From the NCBI GenBank assembly GCA_902729315.2, contig LR746277.1:2485001-2549000 (forward strand): a stretch of 64,000 bases of DNA, in the 5' to 3' direction. Both the position numbers and the translations under genes were made by a program. Below the pieces are notes generated by a model. The model ran no database searches and was not told where the DNA came from. It saw nothing but the letters and a program-made list of their open reading frames with translations. This document shows, piece after piece, positions 9,496-22,700 of the stretch. Positions within the stretch are counted from its first letter, which is position 1. Each line of letters opens with the position of its first letter. The DNA is from Spirodela intermedia (taxonomy: Eukaryota > Streptophyta > Magnoliopsida > Alismatales > Araceae).

Positions 9496-12400
9496 TCAGC
9501 TTTCCGGGGCCTGGTTCAGATCCTTGCTGTTCAAGTACAGGTAACTCTTCCTGTCGGAGAAGACCGATCCCACGCCCACAGGGGTGAACCCATTGTAGCC
9601 CTTCTCGAACTTCGCCAGCCCGACGTCGGATATGTACTTCATGAGGTTCTGCTTGCTCATCACTGACTGCGCCATGTATTCATCGATCGGCATCCACTGA
9701 CAAAGAAAGAGGTCAACCCTCGGTTCACGAGATGCGATGCAGCAGTTCATCTCAGAAGAAGGATGTTCGTATGGTCGATCAGAAGACTTTCTGCTATAAT
9801 CACTCTAAACTGTTGTTGTTTAGTCTCCAGTCAATCAGTATATTTTCCCTGGTAATCACCTGATTTTATTTTTATTTTTTTGGGTGTTATGGTTGAATTG
9901 CCGGAGAGTGGTTCATTGAGGGTTGACTTACCTGGGCGGCTTCGATCTCTGATTCCTGAACGCTGATGTCAAACGAGATGGGGCGCAGGAGGCATACGAA
10001 GAACAGATCAGATTTATCGAAGAAAGTTCTGTGGCTTTGCCTGCAGATTGAAAAATGAAAAAATGGATAAGTAAATAAAGGTGGATAGCATCTCATGAAC
10101 CTGCAAATAAATGGGGGTTCGAGATTATAATGCATCACAGGTCAAAGGCTACCTGAATGCCAGTACTTCTAGGAACTCCGCGTCAATCTGCAGAGATACG
10201 AGCCAGAATCTTTAAAAGTCAAACGGAAAGGATGTGGAAGAACATTCTACGACGCACATTGGGCTTAGAACACGTACCCCTGTCTCTTCCTTCACTTCCC
10301 TTATGGCTCCAGCGGATAAATCTTCACCCTGTGGAGGAAATTCCTATTATCTGGCTGAAGAAATGCCAGATAGAATCGGATATGACAAGGAAAAAAATGT
10401 TCACGAGCCAAGAACCTGGTCCACAACGCCAGTGGGAAGCTTCCAGACTCCTGAACCGCGGAACTTGCCAGTTTTCTCTTGGACCACTAGAATCTACTGA
10501 ACATTAGATTTTGAAGACCCAATTTTACAGTCATGAGAAGGTAAAAGATATAAAATAGTCCCCGATTGGTTATTGTAGAAATAAATCCGTGGCCATGGGT
10601 CTGACTGATATCATGTTTTTCTTAATTAATTCGCAAGGGTTGACTTTATAATCCTAGATTTATTTCTAAAATAACCAATAAAGAACTTTTCATCTAGTCA
10701 CAGTAATAGTCGCAAATGGGAAGCAGGGAACGATCGAATATCAAAGAACAGAAGAGCTACCTCCTTGTTGTCATTCATTACGAAAGCCCCAACACCCACA
10801 CGGTGCGTAGCATTAATTGGGAGTGTGTGCTTTGTTGAGGGGATCCAATAGACGAGCATTATATAAGTTGGCTCCGCATGGTGATACCAGAATCCCTCCT
10901 ACATCAAGACGACAAAAAACTGAAGCAATTAGCTAAAAATGAATTTTTTTATGAAGATATCCTGGTTTTTTAGTCCCTATCCATTTTAAGGTCAGGAAAT
11001 GTTTTCAGATTACCTGGACAACCGGGTGGACGAGATTTGAATATTGAATAGGCAATTTGATCCAAACTCCCTTTTTGTTCTGTGAATAAAAACAGTGGGG
11101 GCGAATTACCAAGTAACATAAGAACGGAAGAATATGCAAACGTTTCATCAGAGAGGATCCAGATAAATTTATCTGAAGATCTTTGTTTTGAAAATTTCTA
11201 GGTCTATTGATGCTCGAACATGAAACTTCGAATTTAAAACTTATAAGTCAACATAAGAGATTCATATTTAGATAAAAAAGAATTAAGTCTGGTCGATTTT
11301 TGTAGAGATATGCTCCGCTGTAAGAAAAACTAAAAGGAAAAATTATCATCAAGAAGAATGCTCGAATTCAGATGTGAGATGAACGATATGTTGAGATAGA
11401 GGAGGTAGCTATTGGATTCAATGGAATGATTTTTCTGTATCCAGAATAATACTAATCCAGCGCACTTGATGGAAAAAATGTGACCAACTTCTTGGCATTG
11501 TTCCAGAAGAAATGAAACAAAAGATTTGGTACAACTAGGACAGTCATTGTATGAAATTCACCCAATGCTAAATGCAGAGGAGTATAATAGATTGATATAA
11601 ACATCATAAGCTATCCCCATAATAAAACCGGTTCTCACCTGATGCCTCCAAAGGGACAGTGATGCTCTAAGAGAGGAAGAGAAATCCCCAGGATCCATCG
11701 GGTCTGTCACTTCCACAATAACTCCTCCGTAGTCATCCTCAACAGCGGGGAGAAGTGATACTTCTCCCAAGTTCCCAGAAAGCATAGGCAAAACGGCTGA
11801 TGATGCACCTTCAGATTCAGACATGGACGTCGTGCTTGATTGCCGTACAGATCTGATCTTCAGGTCTGCCAAAAGTAAAAAATGAAAAATTCACAGTTTC
11901 TGAATGTTTCAAGTAGCGTGGTCCAATCATAAAAAATAGTACAGAGTCTACAATGGACGTTGATGAAATAAACTACACATGATCCTCTCAATGAAATTAG
12001 AACGCAAGGTTGGAAAAACTCCCACACATATTCATGCACACAAATCTATTTATTAGTTGTTCAGATTCTTTTATGCATTCATTAAGCCAAACCTGATCAA
12101 TAAAACTCAGGCGAGGGAGAGCTAGTAAGAGCCTTAATCGGATGCTCACATGGCTCAAACCTGCTTTCGAGGAGGCAGTTGTGAGTAACGTTGGAATAAT
12201 TTGAGAATATAATTATCACGAAGTATAAAAATAGTAATATACTCAAAAGCAAGAGCCAAAAAGCCATTTCCTCTACTTCACAATAGCATCAGATAACCAA
12301 AATTCTACTCAACAATTTTTCTTCGTTTTCATTGCAACGTATCCAGATAGAAATATGAAATAAACCATGTAAACAGGATCGTCAAGTTTCATTATAGTTA

Positions 12401-13834
12401 CAAAAGAAAAGGTAGAAATTTTGAAAACAACATCGATCATACTTCATCATTATTATCCACTTTACTTTGAGATGGAATAGAAAGCTGGTAGCCAGCTACA
12501 TCCGTGCTTTAACCTCTACTAGATCGATAAAATCTCCATATTCAGCTCAAATTCACAAAAGCTTTAATCATTATACTGACAGAAATTGGAACAGTGTTTT
12601 CCTCTACAACTGTTTTAAGTCAATTTAAAAATATGCGTACAAAAACTATCAACTAATGTGTAAGCATTCAAGTCAATCTTTCTTATAACCTTAAGTGATA
12701 AACGCTATCTAATCGGCTAAGACCGAAAATTTATATTATTATAATCACACGCATTTTAGGTAGACAAACATTCAGTTTTACTGGCTCATTAGGGATGCTT
12801 TCATCCAAACTGAATGAGATGTTTAGGCTTGTAAAACACGAACACAAAAACAATTCCGGGGGAAGAAAAGCTGATGGACCAAGTTTACTTGACTCCATCA
12901 AAATAGTGCAAAGTTTGAGGGCATGTTGGGTACTGAAGTGCAAATAATCATCAAAATTCTGAGGATGCGTGCCTATAACCCAGGAAAATTTTATGCTGAG
13001 AAAGGAGTGCAAAAGGGTCGAGATTATTTTTAGCAGAAAAATAAAAAAAACCTTAATTAATCCGCGTTCGTCAAATTTCCAAACGCCAAATTTATTGTTC
13101 GATGTTAATTGACTCATAGTGAGGTCCATCTAAACTATAGAAGGACAAGTAAAAGATATGAAACTCTCATAAAGGTCCAACATAGAAAATACGGAAAGGT
13201 AATAGCCTTCATAAACAAACCGTTGTAAAATAATGCTCCTCAAATGGATACAGAATTATTTTCAGTTCAATTTTGCTTCACAAACTCTTGTTCAAAAAAT
13301 AGGAAAAAGTGGAACTTGCCTGCAATGTAAGAAAAGAAAATCAGCAGCTTACTGCCGATTCATTAATTGAATGGTTGATTTATTAACGTTTAACCAGTAT
13401 CACAGGTAAGTAAGCAGAGAATTATCAGAAGACTGGATTACGCGATGCCCGTCTCTGCCAATAGCTCCAGTACACACTTTTCTCAGCCATAATGCAAACA
13501 GAAAAAAAAGAAAAAAGATATAGCTCACGACATAAAATTGTTCTAAATGAAATTCATCGTCGACTAGGCAATGAAACAAGGTGGAGCGAGTCCAATTCCC
13601 ATCTCGAAGCATAATTGTTAGCCCTTAATTACCTTCAGCGGCACGTCGGTGGCCTCTAGGAGACGCAGAGCACAGCTCCCTCCCGATCCGTCGAATCCCA
13701 AACGGAGACTCCCCAAGGAGATGTCGCCTCTTGGCAGCGGCGGGGAAGGGGGACACGCTTCTGAAGTGACAGATCGGACGGGGATGGAAGACGGATCTTG
13801 TAAGCATCTGCGTCACCCTCCCCTTCCTCTCCAT
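9496..13834 (-). CDS. NUDT8: Nudix hydrolase, NUDT8-like
   Basis: Nine-exon model on the minus strand: 13633-13834, 11639-11865, 11014-11079, 10761-10898, 10416-10493, 10278-10328, 10153-10187, 9932-10040, 9496-9696. It joins in phase to 368 residues. The Nudix box (GX5EX7REUXEEXGU) is complete at residues 233-255 and is built across exons 5, 6 and 7: GVVDQGE, then REVKEETG, then I. The upstream plant NUDT domain is present ([37 protein letters not shown]), as is the C-terminal WMPIDEY region. Residues 1-67, rich in R, S and P, look like an organelle transit peptide, as in Arabidopsis NUDT8 of near-equal length. The family hydrolyses nucleoside diphosphates linked to other moieties; the substrate here is not known. 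Family assignment is firm; the NUDT8 subtype rests on the N-terminal extension and length. Confidence 0.9.
11866..13632 (-). other. Intron 1 of the NUDT8-like gene
   Basis: A 1.77-kb AT-rich intron between the transit-peptide exon and the Nudix body. The donor reads GAAG|GTAATT and the acceptor TTGGCAG|ACC. A 132-codon minus-strand open frame at 12731-13129 has no recognisable domain and is taken as chance. Confidence 0.8.
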
Positions 13835-14214
13835 TCACCTTCCAGCCCGCCAACGTATTCCCCTCATGGGAGGGTAAGACGATACATTTTTAAACGTTGT
13901 CCCTGTTATTTAATTAATTATCAATATACTCTGATAACGTTTAGTATGAAACAAAAAAGGACCCAACTATCATAACTATTTTGGCAACAAAACAATGTCA
14001 ATATTATTATCTCTCTGGTTCATATGCTCTTCATTTTTCTTATAAGCAGTCATCTTTATGGATATAATGGAGTAAAGTGGAAGGTAATATTCCTTCCCAA
14101 GGTGCTTGAATTTTTCAAAAGCTACTCACATGGCATGCTAGTGGACAATTCATGCCTAACATTTGTGATGATCTGGTAGGGCACACGTGAGAACTAGCTC
14201 ACGACATCCATCAA

Positions 14215-14875
14215 TAGTTTCCTAGCTTCCACCTTAAGGACAAGGTGCAAAATCAGGGGGGAAGTATTGTTGAGACCCTTACATCAGAAACTAGGCCGAA
14301 GAGAATATATCCTCAACAAAGTTGGCCCAATCCAGCACTACAGCGGGATAGACAGAAACAAGTGCAAGATGACAATACATGATACCCCAACATCAACGAG
14401 GACAACAAGGTAACAGATCCTGCATATAGACATCGAGGGTGACGGGTGAATCCGACAGCAAACCTACTCTAATCATCAGACCCAACATCAATGGATCTTA
14501 TCTCACGTCGAGTCCATCGATGAGGAAGCTCATCAAGACACATGATGGCTATAAGTCACTAAGAACGACTGCTAGGAAGGGGGGGGGGAGAAAATTGTGT
14601 AAGGGAACTCTTTCGAGAGTTGGAGACTCACTATCTCGTATCGCCGACCCCAAGACCGACAGTCTTGGCTTGTATTGCATTCGTCTTCATCCAGTTGATC
14701 GTCATCTTCTCACTCCTCTTTCCTTCTCTCTCTACCACCCATTTCCCTCCCCTTTGTCCTCTTTTGGTCTGTTTGAGCTCACTTCGAGGTGGACTCGACT
14801 AGCGAGACCAAGAGTTGGATCTTGCGCACGTAGTCAATGAGTCGGGTCCTTGATTGCGTCAACAGGAGCCCATCA
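14215..14875 (+). mobile_element. 3' end of a Ty3/gypsy element with LTR start
   Basis: A polypurine tract (AGGGGGGAAG, 14255-14264) is followed almost at once by a possible LTR start (TGTTGAGACCC from 14268). Before it, the plus strand reads a worn polyprotein end with KDKVQNQGG, similar to the LEDK-type tail of plant gypsy polyproteins. The following 600 bp has LTR-like features but I could not fix its right border or find a matching second LTR, so it is a fragment or the trace of a deleted element. Confidence 0.5.
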
Positions 14876-16241
14876 CATACCTTATAGGAATTTCTTTGTA
14901 GACCTAATGTTTGGTATTGGTCAATTTATGAGTTAATGTGATCTAGTTTATTAAATATGATGAGATCAAGTTAGGCAAGTCAAGCAACATAATTTTTTTT
15001 GTGGACCTAATATTTTTTATTAGTTAGTTATTAGTACCAAGAACTACTTAGATTTTCAAATTATTTCGTAATCAACATGAACAGGTATTTTTTTTTCCTT
15101 TTTTCACATTTTTTTTTTAAAAGTCAACTATGTCATTATAGTGATGCTAAGTATTTTTCAATAGGCATAAATGGAATTCAAGCTGCACACAATTTTATAA
15201 CAAACGTGATTAATAACTACATATGCATTAAGAATTAGTGGGAAGAGTTACATTGTTTAGATCCTATTTGTGGATGATACCTTATTCACTAATATTGATA
15301 GGTTTATTTCAACCATGAGAAAAAAATAGTTATGAAATGAAGGATATTACATCATTAACATTGTGACTTTCAAAGATAAAAATAGTTATGATTGCTTAAT
15401 AACTTCCTAAGAGATATGGGTATGCAATTTTTTGCCATATGGGTATTACACTAAATTCATTGCAAAATCCAAAGAATGATGAGAAATATTAAAGTACCAA
15501 AATCTTGTGCTTCTATAGTTTTATGTTTGATGTGTACCCAAAGAACTCCTTTTTGTCATCAATAAAGGGTTAATATTTGTATCTTTGGCAGATTATTTAT
15601 TGATATATGGTTAAATTATTATTCTTATAATATTTTATGGTCTCTCTTTCTCTCCCTTTTGTGAGATTATGCTTTGGAAAGCAATGAGGAACCACTCCTC
15701 CCCAATTGTCAAGTAAAATTGACTCATTTGCAGGCATATATGGGTATGAAAGATTGTCACTCTCAATCAAGTTTATAAGGAGCTTATGAAGTCAAACGGA
15801 CAAGAAGGCCATTGATCTAGGGTGAGTAAAAAAAGTCAACTCTAATGCCGTGAACAGTAAGAATCTAAAGAAGATGAATGGCATTTCAAGGGTCAAGTAC
15901 CATGAATTACCGATCCAAGTCAAGCAATCCTTCTTATATTGCAGTATCTATTCCCTAAATTTTGTGTAACTGATGGAAAAATTCTCGTCAGATTGTGAGC
16001 TATGAGTATGTAGGAATGTAGCTAAGCTTCCAATATTTACAGGCCATATTTTCATTGTTGCTTGCAATTAAAGGCCATCCCTTGGGGGCATCCGTCTCCT
16101 CACTTGACTCGGCCCATTAGAGCATGGTCCAATCAATGACACGTGGAAACCCTTAGAAGGAAATGCCAGTAGTCAACGGGCTCGAGTTCGGGTCTATCAT
16201 TTCAAGGGCTGACCCATATTAAGCCTGGACAGACCGTTGAT

Positions 16242-16242
<1 letters not shown>

Positions 16243-16289
<47 letters not shown>
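16243..16289. repeat. (GA)n microsatellite
   Basis: About 23 uninterrupted GA dinucleotides, upstream of the WYRD leader. Confidence 0.95.
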
Positions 16290-16292
<3 letters not shown>

Positions 16293-16708
16293 TGATTCCC
16301 TTTGGTACCGCATGTGCTGATGTGGGCCAAGACAATTGTTTTGGGCCTTATTTTTATGGGCCTCATTTTAAGCGAGCCCTTAAACGGAGGGCCGTTACGG
16401 ACAACTGAGACAACGCCCCCGGCGCACGTTAGCGTCTACTCTATTCAAATTTCCCTTCAAATCGTACGGCACCCTGCCGTTGTCCGCCCTCTCCCTCCCT
16501 CTCCCTCCCCCCCCCCTCATCTCTGTCTCTCTCTCTCTCTCTCTCGCGCGCGCTAGTGCACAGCCCCGCTTCACTCCGTCCTCTCGCTCCCTTTGCAAGA
16601 GAAAATGAGGGTCACTGGTGGCCCTAACACTGGCGTCCACCGGTGACCTGAATCGTTCCCTCGCGATCGCCTCTCCTCGGGTTCCAATCTACGATTCCGA
16701 GGTCGACG

Positions 16709-19700
16709 ATGGAACACCTGTTTATGCAGATCTTCGAGCGGAGGGACTGGATTGCGAGTCAGCTAAGGCAGCAGGAAGAGTCCTATGCCCAATCCGTCGC
16801 CTCAAACCTGCTGGCCGCTGGCGGGCTTCTCCCCCCTTGGCTTTGGAATGCTGCTGCAGATCCGGATGGGTGGAAGAACCACCACACTCAAGGTATTCGG
16901 CTGGTTCCTATACATCTTGGTTTTTTCTACTCGATGTGCCCTGCCTTTTGTTGTACGAAATTTCCGAACTGGGTTCAACACCGGGGGTGAGTCAGTGAAC
17001 TGAGTTTCATTGTTCAGCGTTCTCAGGTCTATGGTTACGCACAGCTTTAATGGCTTCTTGGATCCTTTTGTGCGTCTCACTCCTGAGATCATTTACTTGT
17101 ACAGTAATGTCGGCTTGTTTAGTGTATGATACGCCTCGACGTCATTTATTTGGTTTCTTGCATGGCAACATGATCTTCTTGGAATTTTTGTTTCCATTTC
17201 ATGACTAATGTCGTCAGTTACTTCCTTGGAGTCACCTTGTAGTCCACCGAATCTTCCTTCACTTATGATTTTTGTTTGATTACGAATATCCAAAATCTTT
17301 GATATTTGACTTGATTTCTTTCCCTAGGGCCGCCATAAACCTGACCAATGAATCTGTTTGCTTGCATAATGAAACAGTTATAAGTATGACACTTATATGT
17401 CTGATGTATTCTCAGGATATCAAGAAAATGTTTTAGGTTGTATACTGCATAGTAGATAGTATTTTCTTAGCTAATGTCCAGCATTACCATTTTTATTAAT
17501 CTGCAACTGCCAATTCCCAGGTCTTGTTCCTGCCATTTATATCTTCATTCCATATGATGCTTTCATTCCCTAGGATGGTTTCGAAACTACATTTGGGGAC
17601 TGTTAGAGGAAATCTGTGGTTATTTATTCATCACACATGCTATTCAAGGATAATTTGGACATATCCAAACTTAGCCGCATATGAAAATAAATTCCCTTCA
17701 ATTTATCTTATTTTCTCATGGTATGTGAATACCATAGACTAAAAACCTACATACCTGCTTTTTCAGCATATGAATTTCATATATCCTGATGCCAAAAGAA
17801 AACTCCAGATTCGATGTTCCAAACTCAATGCATTCCCATACCTTGGGCTTTTTTTAAAGTTTTTGATTGATTTTCCTCTTTCTGCATGTTATGGTGCAGG
17901 ATTGAACAGGGATCAAATGATTTCTGGGATTCTTTACAACCTTCCTCAAACTACGACTCCAATTAATCACACTGCATATTATGCCCACCCTTTTCGAAAT
18001 GATGCTAATGGCCTTCAATCCAGGAGCTTTGACACTAAGGACTATGATTTGGGTGATTTTCATAGATTACGAAGCATGCAAAGTAGTTTCCGTGAGTCCT
18101 GTGCTGGTGAGAATGACAAACCAGATATTGTTATGGATTCATTTGATAGGCTGCAAGAGTCCTGCCTTGAGCATAGGAAGAAAAAATTTAAGCCTTGTAA
18201 TAGAGAAAAACTTGATGATGATTTGAGAAAGCAGAGAAGTGCATATACTGGTAGAATGACAAGGTCTAAATTGGCCTCCATGAAGACCTATAATGCCGAA
18301 GTGCCTTTGGATCTGAAGAGTTTGCCCGGTGAAATGGTTGATGATAGAAAAAACAGCAGCTATGATAGTTCTGCCGCAAGGTTTACATCATTCCCTCCAA
18401 AGGACGACGGTAAGTACTCATTGGCTGAACTAGCTGGAACCTCCTCACAGGCATTTGAACACAGTCAAGAGCCACACAGACTAAAAGAAGAGGAAGTTAA
18501 CCTGTCTAGTCCATGCCAAAAAGGTCCTTCGGGAGAGTTGCATGCAAGTGAGAACTGTCAGGTGACAGAGGTAAGGAAAAGATATATTTCTGCCATCTAT
18601 AATAAGAAATGGCATTTATTTATATTTCATGGATAATATTAAATTGCATAGCTATTAGAATTTTTAATTTTTGTCGTTGTTGCACTTTGAATTTAAATAC
18701 TATTTTACTTTAGCGTACTTTTAGTTTCCATATGCGTTAATTATGAGGTTTGCTCGTCTTTCAAAACATACTGTTTCTTGGCGACGTTTGAGGACATGAA
18801 AAACTCTTATGTATCTTGGGTTTTTAACTGTCATTTTTACAGAGGAACCACCATCAGAAAGCGGGAGAAGACAGGATGTCCGCTTCATTGTTTCCAAATG
18901 TACTTGCAGATAGTTCCATTGACGTTCCTGTTGGAATCCAAGCAGATAGCGATTTTTCAAGTTGTGCAATTTCTCTGGGGGAAATCAATGATACGGTTGG
19001 ATCAGTTGATCGCCAGAAGGAGCTTGTTACTGATGAAGATACCCCAGATTTGCCAGATCATCAGAACACTTCACGAGATGGATGCTATGAATCGACATTC
19101 ATCGAAACAGTTGCAGTTGCAGTTGCAGTTGCAGACAAGGAGAATTCAAATGAAGAAATGAACCGTTCAACTGTGCTTCCTTCAGAGTGTGCCTCATATT
19201 CTTGTGATAGTGACATGGCCATTTCTGATGAAACTACCCCAGAATTTGAGGGATTTAGCATTGAAAAACCTATGATGCAAAATGGGTTTACCTTTGATCA
19301 TCCAAATCTTGAGAAACTCACAAGTGAGAGAGCTGCCATCCTTGAGCAGCTTCACAGATCTATGAATAGGCTTGAAGAGAGTTCTATTGATGTTCATGTT
19401 GGAAACCAATCAGATCAAGATTTCCAGGGTGCCATTCCTCTTGAGGAAATGAAGGACACAATTGGATCAGTTGCTTGCAAGAAAGAGTTTGCTACTGATG
19501 AAGATGCTATAGATTTGCCAGATGTGAATAAGACTTCAACAAATGGACACTTTGAGTCTGTTTGCGTTAGAAGTGTTGCAGGCGAGGCGGAATCCAATGA
19601 AGAAATGAACTGTAATGACACAAATGGATCAGCTGTTGTTGAGAAAGAGCTTGTCACTTATGAAGAATCTGTTGATATTCTAGATATTCAGAACATTTCA

Positions 19701-22700
19701 GCAGATGGATGCTTTGAGTCCACTTGCATAAAAAATGTTGCAGAATCAAATGAAGACATGAACCGCCCAATTTCGACTCCTTTAGGGGTTACCTCAAATT
19801 CAGATGACAGTGAAATCGTCATTTTCAATGAAATCGCTCCGGAGTTTGAGGGGTTCAGCATTGAGAATCCTATTGTGATGTCCGGATTTATTTTTGATGA
19901 TCCAAATCTTCAAAAGCTGACAAAAGAGAGAGCTACTGTACTACAGCAGCTTCAGAGATCTATGAATAATCATGAAGTGAGTTCTGTTGATGTTCATGAT
20001 GGAGCAGAAGAAGAAATTGATTTCCCCAGTCGTGCGATTCCTCTGGGGGAAATCAATGAATCAAGTAGATCCGTGATTCATCAGCGGGAGATTATTACTG
20101 ATGAAGATGGGTCAGATTTGCCAGATATGCAAAAAGGTTTAACAAAGGGATCCTTTGAACCCAATTGTGTGGAAAGTGTTGTAGATGAGCTGAAGTTAAA
20201 TGAAGAAATGGAATGTCAAACTCTGCTTTCTTCTGGGCGTCCATCATATTCCGACGACAGTGACATGGTCCTTTCTAGGGAAACTCACAAAGTTTCATAT
20301 GTTTGTAAGTCTTTGCCTGCTGAAAATATGAGGACCATGAGCATGGATGGTCATCATCTAATTTATGGTACCGATAACAACATTCTTCCTCCCAAGGATG
20401 ACAATCTTGCTGCTGTTTACCAGAACACAGTGGTCAACTCTGATGATTCTTTCTTAAGGAGGTCTGGTTCCCGAACTCTTCCTTTGTCAAGCTCTCAAAT
20501 TTGTCAAAATGTTATTACCAGACCTCCTTGTACACCTATTGAAAAGTTTTCTCAGAAAGCCTTTGTGGAGAGAAAAGGATGTGGGTTGGACCGACTGGGT
20601 TCCAATACAGGGCTCACGTGTTTCCCAATAGACGAAAATAGCGGATCACTCAAAGAAAATGTGTATGCTAGTAAATTTCGGACTACTTGTAACAAGTTGT
20701 TCGGCTCAAGGGACAAAGAGTTCTCTGTCAGTAGAGAACCGCTTGCCGATGTGACGTCAATTTATCAGAATGCTGCTACAATTGTTCCAAAATCAGAAAA
20801 AAAAATAGACAGATCTGTTCTTGGCTCTGTGAAAAAGGAACTTTACCTTCCATCAAAGATGAATGAGGACAAAAATCAAGATGATATTCGTGGTAGCTAT
20901 ACTACATTGAAAGTAGATAAGAAGAAGGATGTGTCCCTTTCAGTGAGCGGCAATAAGGAACAGGAAGACGTGGAAGCTCTTCATGACGTTCCAAACAAGA
21001 TACCTTTGAAAGCCAGTGAACAGAAAAGAAGCCAAGCCATTTTAGAAAAGAAAACGATAAATATTGTCTCTAACGTTCAGTCTTTTATTCCACTAGTACG
21101 CCAAAAGCAGCAAGCTGCTGCGGCACCTATCACAGGTAATAATTTCAATTCCTTGCATTGTTCTACCTCTCCATATATTGAACTTTATTTTATTCATTAT
21201 GATGATGTGATATTCTTTATTATGATGAGACTTTGTTCATTTATAAAGTTAGCAATCTCTCTCTCTCACTCACTCCCTATCTGTACTTCAGAAATCACCC
21301 CTACATAGAGAGTTGTGCTTTCACTCTACTGAAGTAGAAAGTGCAAATGTTTTACTCTTCCACCCGCTGGGCTTGCTATATGTGCATCTTTTGCAACTGC
21401 TAAAATGAAACGATATTTCTTATTAACTTACAAATTCGAAGATTGGAAAATTATATGCCCCCTGGCAAAAAAAAATCCTACTTATTTATTTTCATTTTTA
21501 CCTCATTTTGAGTTATTTGCATCGTCTGTATTTTCTGCAATCAAGATTTTCGTTTAGTTAATTTCTTAGTTCAAACTGTTGTCATGGTAGAATAACTAGG
21601 TGTACCATCCCCCCCTAAAAATTCCTAATGTGAGCTAAGCCGTTGTGCATAATGCCCCTTATATTTTTGAAAACTCTGAAGTTTTCTCCCATATTATTGT
21701 GGCTGCCTAAATTCCTACAATTGATTATTTGTGTCGGATTAAGATCCTATCCCTCATTCACATTAGGGGAATCCAATGGGTCTCAAGCCTTGTCCAGAGC
21801 ACTAGGAACTGGGCTCGAGCATGTTTTCTTATAGCCCAGTCCTGGTCTGCCCTGGCCAGCAACAAGCTTGGACGGGGACTGCCAACAATGGCTCCCGATG
21901 TTAATTCCCTGTTCCTTTTTTGTTTCCAGCGACTCAACGATGCTGTCTCTTTTATATGCATTCAATTTAGCATGTGAATGATGCTTAATTGGCGGCCATG
22001 ATTAACTGCAACACAACAATTCATGCTGCTATTTATGTTTCACTCAAATTTAATTTCAAGCTTGTAAATCCAGGGTCTTATTTTCCTTTTGGTTCACATT
22101 TCGTCATAGCATTTATTTTTTCTCGTTTATTCAAATGAGAAGTTCGAGTGTATTAGCATGCGCACGTCTCTCCAAAAGACGTGTTAAGTGTTTCAAGTTT
22201 CTGAAATATATACAGAAAGACAATATCCACTCGAAAATTAAAACACTGTATCCTGGCCAGTTTTCGATGCATTGAATCCATATTATGGCACTCCATGTTA
22301 CCTACGGAATATTCAACATATAGAAGAATTTGCATTAGCATTTCCCTTGCATGAAATATTATTTCCTCCAAACACATGGTTCGTGATGATTAAATATAAC
22401 CGTGGTTCACAGTGGTATTTGCACTGGTCAAGAGAGCGGGATATTCTGCTAGGTCAGTAAATATCATGTTAAGTGATTTTTAGGTGATATATCTAGTGCG
22501 GGCTAAGATTGGACAAGTGGATTTCTGATATTTTGCTGTTAATGTTACCTTCCACATCCAAAAGTGCTACTCTGTATGATTGGGACCACCCAGCATCATA
22601 AAACTAGAAACCGTTCCAAATTGTGCAGGTTGCTGGTACATCGTACTTCTTGTTTCTCACGAAGGATGTATTTCTGTCCGTTAATTTGTTAATATATAAT

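Larger units (their letters stand above)
13835..16708. other. Intergenic region between NUDT8 and WYRD (divergent)
   Basis: Mostly AT-rich. It holds the 3' end of a gypsy element near 14.2-14.9 kb, a (GA)n tract at about 16243-16289, and a pyrimidine-rich, CT-repeat stretch at 16490-16550 that is probably in the WYRD promoter or leader. I saw no other gene at 14900-16200. Confidence 0.6.

Noticed and set aside
12731-13129. 132-codon minus-strand open frame
   Set aside because: It falls inside intron 1 of the Nudix gene and shows no conserved domain.
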